Positions 1 through 5,601 of a DNA stretch of 8,589 nucleotides are shown here, piece by piece (the first letter of the stretch is position 1; each line of letters starts with the position of its first letter). The notes beneath the pieces were generated by a model, which saw only the letters and a list, made by a program, of their open reading frames with translations, did no database searches and had not been told where the DNA came from. The translations under genes were made by a program, and so were the position numbers. This stretch comes from Lachnospiraceae bacterium. Lineage in GTDB: Bacteria > Bacillota > Clostridia > Lachnospirales > Lachnospiraceae. Where the stretch lies: positions 1 to 8,589 of the forward strand of contig JAJPYH010000237.1 of assembly GCA_021205045.1 (NCBI GenBank). The letters are read 5' to 3'.

Positions 1-1393
1 AAAACAGATTGACAAGGACGTCATCTTTGAGACCATTGAAACCTCCCTCATCTCTGCCTGCAAAAATCATTTCGGCAAGTCTGATGCCGCCAATATGAAA
101 GCCGTGGTGAACAGAGAAACCGGAGATTTCATGTGCTTTGCAGAGCGGCAGGTGGTGGCAACGCCCGAGGAGGTTGAGGATCCTACCGCCCAGATTTCTC
201 TGGAGGAAGCACAGAAGATCAATCCCGGCGTGCAGGTGGATGAGACTGTGAATGTGGAGATCAAGTCCAAGGATTTTGGACGTATTGCCACCCAGCATGC
301 CAAGAATGTTATTTTACAGAAAATCCGTGAGGAAGAGCGCAGCGTTGTCTACAACCAGTATGCGGGCCTGGAGAAGGAGGTAGTCACTGGAATTGTGCAG
401 AGGACGGTGGACAGAGGCGTCAGCATCAATCTGGGCCGGGCCGACGCGCTTTTGCTGGAAAGCGAGATGATCAAGGGCGAGGTGCTCAAGCCGACCCAGC
501 GTGTGAAGGTGTTTATTCTGGAGGTCTCCAACCGCAAGGGACTGCGTATTACGGTCAGCAGAACCCACCCGGATCTGGTCAAGCGCCTGTTTGAGGCGGA
601 GGTCACGGAGATCAGTGACGGTACGGTGGAGATCATGAGCATCGCCAGGGAAGCGGGCAGCCGTACCAAGATGGCTGTCAGAAGCCATGACAGCAACGTG
701 GACGCGGTGGGTGCCTGCGTGGGTATCAACGGTTCCCGTGTGAACGCCATCGTGGATGAGCTGAAAGGGGAAAAGATCGACATTGTTCCCTGGGATGAGA
801 ATCCCGGCAACTTTATTCAGAATGCTCTGGCGCCCTCCAAGGTGGTGGCTGTGTTCGCTGATCCGGATGAGAAGACCGCCAAGGTGGTGGTGCCCGATTA
901 TCAGCTGTCCCTGGCTATCGGCAAGGAAGGACAGAACGCCCGGCTGGCGGCCCACCTGACCGGTTACAAGATTGATATCAAGAGCGAGACCCAGGCCAAG
1001 GATGCCTACGGCTTCCGCTATGAGGACTATCTGGACGACGACAGCGAGTACGAAGAGTATGACGGCGAATACGAGGATGAGTACGCCGAGGAAGATTATG
1101 AGGATGCCCCAGAGAGCGGCGAGTACGCTGAGGAAGACTTTGAGGGTGCTTCAGAGAGCGGCGGGTACGCTGAGGAAGGCGATGAGGATGCCTCAGAGAA
1201 CGGTGAGTACGCCGAAGAAGATTATGAGGATGCCTCAGAGAGCGGTGAGTACGCTGAGGAAGACTATGAAGATGCCTCAGAGAGCGAAGAATATGCTGAC
1301 GGCGAATACGGGGATGCCGGGGAATGGGCCGAAGAAGCCGCTGATGACGGCGGGGACGCCTCAGAGGATGACGTTTTAGAGGAATCAAAATGA
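1..1393 (+). CDS. nusA: Transcription termination/antitermination factor NusA (5' partial)
   Basis: NusA binds RNA polymerase and nascent RNA and modulates pausing, termination and antitermination. The reading frame is already open at base 2 (KQIDKDVIFETIETSLISAC...), a typical NusA N-terminus, so the true start lies upstream, probably about 15-20 codons away; the ATG at 95 is internal. Visible domains are the N-terminal polymerase-binding domain (to about base 380), an S1 domain (about 383-565, VTGIVQRTVDRG onward), KH1 (about 616-795, with GINGSRV) and KH2 (about 889-985, with GKEGQNARLA). Firmicute NusA normally ends soon after KH2. Here about 120 very acidic residues follow (bases about 1022-1390), with five tandem 14-residue units and the ending DVLEESK. 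There is no sign of AR1/AR2 domains. The TGA stop at 1391-1393 overlaps the ylxR start (ATGA), suggesting translational coupling. The family call is very secure; the role of the tail is unknown. Confidence 0.97.
   Translation, partial: KQIDKDVIFETIETSLISACKNHFGKSDAANMKAVVNRETGDFMCFAERQVVATPEEVEDPTAQISLEEAQKINPGVQVDETVNVEIKSKDFGRIATQHAKNVILQKIREEERSVVYNQYAGLEKEVVTGIVQRTVDRGVSINLGRADALLLESEMIKGEVLKPTQRVKVFILEVSNRKGLRITVSRTHPDLVKRLFEAEVTEISDGTVEIMSIAREAGSRTKMAVRSHDSNVDAVGACVGINGSRVNAIVDELKGEKIDIVPWDENPGNFIQNALAPSKVVAVFADPDEKTAKVVVPDYQLSLAIGKEGQNARLAAHLTGYKIDIKSETQAKDAYGFRYEDYLDDDSEYEEYDGEYEDEYAEEDYEDAPESGEYAEEDFEGASESGGYAEEGDEDASENGEYAEEDYEDASESGEYAEEDYEDASESEEYADGEYGDAGEWAEEAADDGGDASEDDVLEESK
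1079..1288 (+). repeat. Five tandem 42-bp units encoding an acidic 14-residue repeat in the NusA tail
   Basis: Five consecutive in-frame 42-base units start at 1079, 1121, 1163, 1205 and 1247. They encode variants of EYAEEDYEDASESG; the first unit, for example, has EYAEEDYEDAPESG and the last ends in E. About half of each unit is Asp or Glu, with Tyr at positions 2 and usually 7. Looser copies flank the array (EYEEYDGEYEDEYAEED before it, EYADGEYGDAGEWAEEA after it). Codon choice differs between units (gcc/gct, gaa/gag, gat/gac), so the array is not a very recent duplication but is selected for or drifting at protein level. Unit length is a multiple of three, so copy-number change would keep the frame. 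Confidence 0.93.
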
Positions 1394-1662
1394 ACAAAAA
1401 AATTCCCATGAGACTGTGTATCGGCTGCGGACAGTCCAGACCCAAAAAGGAAATGATGCGGGTGGTCAGGACGCAGGAGGATACATTTGTCCTGGATATG
1501 ACAGGCAAAAAAAACGGAAGAGGCGCATATCTTTGTAAGAATGAACAGTGCTTAAAGAACGCAGTCAGGAATAAAGGTCTGGAGCGTTCCTTTAAGATGA
1601 GCATTCCCGGGGAAGTATATGAGCGCCTGGCGGAGGAGTTTAATAATATTGAGACAGAATAA
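1390..1662 (+). CDS. ylxR: YlxR family RNA-binding protein, RNase P modulator RnpM
   Basis: This is a 90-residue basic protein of the YlxR (DUF448) family, which sits directly after nusA in most Firmicutes. The Bacillus subtilis member has been reported to bind RNase P RNA and modulate RNase P activity, and was renamed RnpM. Family marks are the N-terminal MRLCIGCGQSRPKKEMMRVV, a central Asp at 36, GRGAYLC at 43-49 and the downstream C54. The Cys pairs C10/C13 and C49/C54 could form a metal knuckle, which is an inference. The ATG at 1390 overlaps the nusA stop by four bases and has AGAGG (1378-1382) at a good distance. The gene end contains the probable ribosome binding site and start of ylxQ. 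The family is certain; the RNase P role is by homology. Confidence 0.95.
   Translation: MNKKIPMRLCIGCGQSRPKKEMMRVVRTQEDTFVLDMTGKKNGRGAYLCKNEQCLKNAVRNKGLERSFKMSIPGEVYERLAEEFNNIETE
1632..1651 (+). promoter_or_regulatory. Ribosome binding site and TTG start of ylxQ inside the end of ylxR
   Basis: GGAGGAG at 1632-1638 is followed after ten bases by TTG at 1649-1651, in the ylxQ frame. Both lie within the last codons of ylxR, so ribosomes finishing ylxR would pass over the start. The site decides the start because no family-like ATG exists in this frame before the conserved core. Confidence 0.7.
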
Positions 1663-1981
1663 AGTGGAATCATTGCTGGGGCTGGCAATGAAGTCCCGAA
1701 ATGTAGTCAGCGGGGAATTTTCCGTGGAAGAGGCAATCAAGAGAGGAACTGCGTACCTGGTGGTCGTTGCGTGCGACGCCTCCGAGGGTACCAGAAAGCA
1801 CTTTAAAGATAAGTGCGGCTTTTATCAGGTTCCCCTGGTGGAGTACGGCACCAGAGAATCTCTGGGGCATGCCCTGGGAAAAGAGATGAGAGCTTCTCTG
1901 GCAATTTTGAACGATGGTTTCGCCAAAGCTGTCTGTGCGCAGATAGATGAGACGACAAAGCAGATGGGGGTGGCAGAATGA
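1649..1981 (+). CDS. ylxQ: YlxQ, L7Ae/L30e-family RNA-binding protein
   Basis: This is a 110-residue ribosomal L7Ae/L30e/S12e-like protein, a fold that generally binds kink-turn RNA; the cellular role of YlxQ is poorly known. Family features are VESLLGLAMKSRNVVSGE near the N-terminus, LVVVACDASEGTRKHF in the core, and LGHALGKEMRASLAIL toward the end. Start choice: the nearest in-frame ATG, at 1619, lies 44 bases inside ylxR and would add ten residues (MSAWRRSLII) foreign to the family. TTG at 1649 gives RQNKVESLLGLA, which fits, and has GGAGGAG at 1632-1638 ten bases upstream. GTG at 1664 is too far from that site. With TTG the gene overlaps ylxR by 14 bases. It ends by overlapping infB (ATGA at 1978-1981), consistent with coupled translation. 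Confidence 0.9.
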   Translation: MRQNKVESLLGLAMKSRNVVSGEFSVEEAIKRGTAYLVVVACDASEGTRKHFKDKCGFYQVPLVEYGTRESLGHALGKEMRASLAILNDGFAKAVCAQIDETTKQMGVAE

Positions 1982-4900
1982 AAGAGCAGGAACAAAAAGA
2001 AGTCAACAAGAAATCCGCAGCGAAAAAGGAGGTGGTGCCTGTGCAGGAGAACAGCACACAGCAGGATCAGCCCAAAAAGAAAAAACGAATCGTGATTGTG
2101 GGCAATCCACAGAACAGTAAGAGCGGCATGAGTGTGCCCTCAAAAAAGTCCTCCAGGACCGGCGGCAGCACTGCGGACCGGCCGAGGAATAATAACCGGG
2201 CAAAGACCGCTCCGGCCTCCAGCGGTGTGAAAGCGGAAGATGTGGTCGCCAAATTCAAGGCAGCCTTAGGAGAAAAGGAACCGCCGAAGGCTGCGCCCGC
2301 GCCCGCACCGGCTGCTGTGGAGGAAAAGAAACCTGCTCCGAAGCCCGCTGTGTTTGAACCTGAGCTTCAGAAGCGCCCCTTTGTGAAAGTAGAGGAGGCC
2401 TCCGAGAGGGCGGCAAAGCAGTCCGCGGCGGCAAAAGCCTCTCAGCCTAAGGAGGGCACGCCGTCTAAGGAGAGCGCGCCGCGCCGGGAGGGAAAGCCTG
2501 CCCAGGGATCCGAGGAACGCAGAGAAAGCCGTCAGACAGGGGCTGGAAGCGGCGAGCGCCACGATGGCCGTGGTGAAAACCGCAGAGGTTCAGGCAGTGC
2601 AGAGCGCCGTGACGGACGAAGCGAGAACCGCACCGGAAACGGGGAAAGACGGGAGAACAGGGACGCAGGCCGTCAGACAGGCGAGCGCAGAAACGATGGA
2701 AATCGTCAGGGAAGCGGCGAGCGCCGCAGTGATGGAAGCCGTCAGACAGGCGAGCGCAGAAGTGATGGAAACCGTCAGACCTCAGACCGCCGCAGAAACG
2801 ACACAAACCGTCAGGGCATGGCTGGAAGCGGCGAGCGCAGAAACGACGGATATCGTCAGGGAGGCGCCGGAAATGGCGAACGCCGCAGCGATGGAAACCG
2901 TCAGGGTAATTTCGGAAACCGTCAGGGAGGCGGAATGGGAGGACGTCCCGTCTTTGACAAGGATAAGGACGCCGATTCCAGACAGGGCCGTTCCGCACAG
3001 GGCAGAAAGAACGCTTCCCGCACAGGCGGGGCTTCTTCCGGCTTCGGCGATGTGTCGGTGAAAAAAGACCAGAAGCGGGATGAGCGCCGCCATGGTCAGG
3101 AGAAGGACAAAAAGAACCGCAAGGATTATATTTATTCTGAGGATGGCAGGAATACACAGTCCAAAAACGGAAAGAATACCAACAGGGCAGGAAAGTTCAT
3201 CAAGCCGGAAAAGAAGGAAGAGGTGGTGGAGGAGCTGATCAAGGTGATCCAGCTTCCGGAGAGCATCACCTTAAAGGAACTGGCTGAGAAGATGAAGATG
3301 CAGCCTGCCGCCATTATCAAGAAGCTGTTCCTGCAGGGAAAGATCATGAATATGAATCAGGAGCTTTCCTACAGCGAGGCCGAGGAGATCGCCATGGATT
3401 ACGAGATCCTCTGTGAGAAGGAAGTGAAGGTGGATGTCATCGAAGAACTTCTCAAGGAGGAAGAGGAGAGCGAGGAATCCATGGTAAGCCGTCCGCCGGT
3501 GATCTGTGTCATGGGCCATGTGGATCATGGTAAGACTTCTCTGCTGGACGCCATCAGGAATACCAACGTGACCGACAAGGAGGCCGGCGGCATCACTCAG
3601 CATATCGGTGCATACACCGTCTCTACAGCCAGCGGCCGACAGATTACCTTCCTGGATACGCCCGGACATGAGGCCTTTACCGCCATGCGTATGCGCGGAG
3701 CCAATTCTACGGATATCGCTATTCTGGTGGTGGCCGCGGACGACGGCGTTATGCCTCAGACCATTGAGGCTATCAACCATGCCAAGGCCGCAGGAATTGA
3801 AGTGATCGTGGCAGTCAATAAAATCGACAAGCCGGGCGCCAATGTGGACCGCGTCATGCAGCAGCTGACCGAGTATGAGCTGGTGGCCGAGCAGTACGGC
3901 GGCAACACCGTGTTCTGTCCGGTTTCCGCCAAGACCGGCGAAGGCATTGAGAACCTGCTGGAAATGATTCTGCTGACAGCGGATGTGCTGGAGCTGAAGG
4001 CCAACCCCAACCGGGACGCCAGAGGTCTGGTCATTGAGGCTCAGCTGGATAAGGGCCGCGGCCCGGTGGCTACGGTGCTGATGCAGAAGGGCACCCTCCA
4101 TGTGGGAGATTTTATTTCCGCCGGTGCCTGCTACGGCAAGGTTCGCGCCATGATCAATGATAAGCATATGAACGTCAAGGAGGCGGGACCCTCTGAGCCT
4201 GTGGCTATTCTGGGACTTTCCGATGTTCCGGCGGCCGGAGAGGTCTTCCTGGCTCATCCAAGCGACAAGGAGGCCAAGGAATACGCCCAGACCTATATGG
4301 CTCAATACAAGGAAAAGATGCTGGAGGAGACCAAGAAGCGCATGAGTCTGGACGATCTGTACGGACAGATTCAGGCCGGTCAGTTAAAGCAGCTGAATAT
4401 TATTATCAAAGCGGACGTACAGGGCTCCGTGGAAGCGGTAAAGCAGTCTCTGGAGAAGCTTTCCAACGACGAAGTGGTGGTCAAGTGCATTCACAGCGGC
4501 GTAGGCCTGATCAACGAAAGCGACGTTACACTGGCGGGCGCTTCCAACGCGATCATTGTGGGCTTCAATACCAGACCGGATTCCACTGCCAAATCCACTG
4601 CGGAGAGAGAGCATGTGGAGGTCAAGCTGTACCGCGTCATTTATCAGGCCATTGAGGATATGGAGCGGGCCATGAAGGGCATGCTTGACCCGATCTATGA
4701 GGAGAAGGTCATCGGCCATGCGGAGGTGCGCCAGATCTTTAAGGCCAGCGCTGTGGGTAACATCGCCGGTTCCTATGTGCTGGACGGTGTCATTCAGAGA
4801 GGCTGCAAGATCCGTATTTCCAGAGCGGGCGAGCAGATCTATGAGGGCGAGCTTGCCAGCCTGAAGCGCTTCAAGGACGATGTGAAGGAAGTGAAGGCGG

Positions 4901-4992
4901 GCTTTGAGTGCGGTCTTGTGTTCGAGGGCTTTGACAAGATGCAGGAGCTGGATATTGTGGAGGCCTATGTGATGGTGGAGGTGCCCAGATAG
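1978..4992 (+). CDS. infB: Translation initiation factor IF-2 with long repetitive N-terminal extension
   Basis: IF2 is the GTPase that brings formyl-Met-tRNA to the 30S subunit and promotes 50S joining. The 1004-residue product is longer than E. coli (about 890) or B. subtilis (about 716) IF2 because of its first half. Residues 1-90 are Lys-rich, about 102-124 Ala/Pro/Lys-rich, and about 179-325 Arg/Gly repeats; one IF2_N-type helical module is visible at about 426-480. The GTPase motifs are complete: GHVDHGKT at 513-520, GGITQHIG at 537-544, DTPGHE at 560-565 with catalytic-type His564, NKID at 614-617 and SAK at 650-652. Beta-barrel domain II, domain III (IIKADVQGSVEAV) and the initiator-tRNA-binding C2 domain ending MVEVPR follow. 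The ATG at 1978 overlaps the ylxQ stop and has only a G-rich site (GGGGGTGG, 1966-1973). A stronger alternative is GTG at 2041 behind AAAGGAGGTG, removing 21 residues. Function is certain; the start is open. Confidence 0.97.
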   Translation: MKEQEQKEVNKKSAAKKEVVPVQENSTQQDQPKKKKRIVIVGNPQNSKSGMSVPSKKSSRTGGSTADRPRNNNRAKTAPASSGVKAEDVVAKFKAALGEKEPPKAAPAPAPAAVEEKKPAPKPAVFEPELQKRPFVKVEEASERAAKQSAAAKASQPKEGTPSKESAPRREGKPAQGSEERRESRQTGAGSGERHDGRGENRRGSGSAERRDGRSENRTGNGERRENRDAGRQTGERRNDGNRQGSGERRSDGSRQTGERRSDGNRQTSDRRRNDTNRQGMAGSGERRNDGYRQGGAGNGERRSDGNRQGNFGNRQGGGMGGRPVFDKDKDADSRQGRSAQGRKNASRTGGASSGFGDVSVKKDQKRDERRHGQEKDKKNRKDYIYSEDGRNTQSKNGKNTNRAGKFIKPEKKEEVVEELIKVIQLPESITLKELAEKMKMQPAAIIKKLFLQGKIMNMNQELSYSEAEEIAMDYEILCEKEVKVDVIEELLKEEEESEESMVSRPPVICVMGHVDHGKTSLLDAIRNTNVTDKEAGGITQHIGAYTVSTASGRQITFLDTPGHEAFTAMRMRGANSTDIAILVVAADDGVMPQTIEAINHAKAAGIEVIVAVNKIDKPGANVDRVMQQLTEYELVAEQYGGNTVFCPVSAKTGEGIENLLEMILLTADVLELKANPNRDARGLVIEAQLDKGRGPVATVLMQKGTLHVGDFISAGACYGKVRAMINDKHMNVKEAGPSEPVAILGLSDVPAAGEVFLAHPSDKEAKEYAQTYMAQYKEKMLEETKKRMSLDDLYGQIQAGQLKQLNIIIKADVQGSVEAVKQSLEKLSNDEVVVKCIHSGVGLINESDVTLAGASNAIIVGFNTRPDSTAKSTAEREHVEVKLYRVIYQAIEDMERAMKGMLDPIYEEKVIGHAEVRQIFKASAVGNIAGSYVLDGVIQRGCKIRISRAGEQIYEGELASLKRFKDDVKEVKAGFECGLVFEGFDKMQELDIVEAYVMVEVPR
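2025..2043 (+). promoter_or_regulatory. Strong Shine-Dalgarno and alternative GTG start within infB
   Basis: AAAGGAGGTG at 2025-2034 is a ten-base match to the complement of the 16S rRNA 3' end. It is followed six bases later by GTG at 2041-2043, in frame as codon 22 of infB. This is far better than the G-rich site before the ATG at 1978. It may be the main start, a second start, or chance within Lys-Glu-Val codons. Confidence 0.5.
2551..2946 (+). repeat. Degenerate tandem repeats encoding Arg/Gly-rich units in IF2
   Basis: Residues about 192-323 of IF2 are built from about nine imperfect units of 11-16 residues with the core GERRSDGNRQ (examples: GERRNDGNRQ, GERRSDGSRQ, GERRNDGYRQ, GERRSDGNRQ), ending in a Gly-rich stretch (GNRQGGGMGGR). 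At DNA level, words such as ggcgagcgc, cgcagaaacgatgga and aaccgtcag recur. The segment is strongly basic, has no predicted fold, and creates long spurious open frames on both strands. Confidence 0.9.
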
Positions 4993-5092
4993 GGATAGGG
5001 CGCTGCAGCGCGGGAAATTCAGGTGAAATCCCATGGAGATTTCACCAAAGTCCCGCCGGGATTCCATACAGAACCTGCGGAAAGGAAGCAAT
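4993..5092 (+). other. infB-rbfA spacer with nested and competing inverted repeats
   Basis: This 100-base gap contrasts with the overlapping genes before it. It holds GCGCTGCAGCGC, a perfect 12-base palindrome (5000-5011). It also has a 9-bp stem GGTGAAATC/GATTTCACC (5022-5030 with 5038-5046, loop of seven), enclosed by a 6-bp outer stem GCGGGA/TCCCGC (5010-5015 with 5051-5056). Two competing helices are possible: AATCCC (5027-5032) with GGGATT (5058-5063), and CCGCCGG (5053-5059) with CCTGCGG (5074-5080, one mismatch), the latter ending just before the rbfA ribosome binding site. No run of T follows the stems, so this is not a normal intrinsic terminator. It may be an RNA regulatory or processing element, or a remnant repeat. 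Confidence 0.6.
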
Positions 5093-5488
5093 ATGCGCAA
5101 AAATAGCGTAAAAAATATCAGAATCAATAATGAAGTCCAGCGGGAGCTGGCGGAGCTGATCCGGGGCGGGTTAAAAGACCCCCGGATTTCTCCTCTGACC
5201 AGTGTTGTGGCGGTGAATGTGGCCCCGGATTTAAAGACCTGCAAGGCTTATATCAGCGTGCTGGGGGATGAGAAAGCGCAGAAGCAGACCATGGAGGGGC
5301 TGAACAGCGCCTCAGGCTTCATCCGTTCTACACTGGCAAGAAACTTAAATCTGCGCAATACGCCGGTGATTACTTTTATTCTGGAGCAGTCCATCGAGTA
5401 TGGCGTGGAGATGTCCGCAAAGATTGATCAGGTGATCGCCCAGATCCCGGATCGGGACGAGGAAGACCAGGACGATCCGGAGGGATGA
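5093..5488 (+). CDS. rbfA: 30S ribosome-binding factor RbfA
   Basis: RbfA is a small KH-like protein that binds the 30S subunit during late maturation of 16S rRNA and acts in cold adaptation. The product is 131 residues, normal or slightly long. It shows the family pattern: NEVQRELAELIRGGLKDPRI, then LTSVVAVNVAPDLKTCKAYISVLG, then SGFIRSTLARNLNLRNTPVITF and a helix ending at IAQIPDRDEEDQDDPEG. The short acidic tail is common in the family. An upstream in-frame ATG at 5033 would add 20 residues, but it lies in a hairpin loop without a ribosome binding site. The ATG at 5093 has AAAGGAAG at 5081-5088 and gives the family-like MRKNSVKNIRINNEVQ start. It follows infB, as in most bacteria. Confidence 0.95.
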   Translation: MRKNSVKNIRINNEVQRELAELIRGGLKDPRISPLTSVVAVNVAPDLKTCKAYISVLGDEKAQKQTMEGLNSASGFIRSTLARNLNLRNTPVITFILEQSIEYGVEMSAKIDQVIAQIPDRDEEDQDDPEG

Positions 5489-5601
5489 AAACCGGCAGAG
5501 GGAATATGAGGCGGACACAGAGCACTCAATGACAGCCGGATAAACGAGCAGGCAGATGCAAAGCGCTCAATGACAACCGGATGTTCGATGGACGGAAGGA
5601 A
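5489..5601 (+). other. rbfA-nrnA spacer with an imperfect 21-bp direct repeat
   Basis: The 113 bases between rbfA and nrnA hold two copies of a 21-base word, agcactcaatgacagccgga plus t at 5521-5541 and agcgctcaatgacaaccgga plus t at 5562-5582. They differ at two positions and start 41 bases apart. No promoter, terminator or long inverted repeat was seen. The second copy runs up to the ATG at 5581, which is in frame with nrnA but lacks a ribosome binding site. Confidence 0.65.

Noticed and set aside
9..14. TTGACA near the window start
   Set aside because: It is part of the conserved NusA codons (QIDKDV) and no suitable -10 element follows at 16-18 bases.
978..1688. 236-codon - strand open frame opposite the NusA tail, rich in Arg, His and Pro
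   Set aside because: It is the complement of the Glu/Asp repeat codons; repetition keeps stops out, and there is no independent coding evidence.
2564..3061. 165-codon + strand open frame in another frame of the IF2 repeat region, Ala/Glu/Thr-rich and coiled-coil-like
   Set aside because: It arises from the repetitive codons of the infB Arg/Gly array; its start has no clear ribosome binding site and infB is plainly the coding frame.
3271..4305. 344-codon open frame on the - strand opposite the IF2 core
   Set aside because: It is His/Leu/Gly-rich with no family features and lies wholly antisense to conserved GTPase motifs; a shadow of high-GC codon use.
5010..5056. Inverted repeat after infB as an intrinsic terminator
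   Set aside because: No T-run follows either stem, and the downstream genes belong to the same conserved operon.
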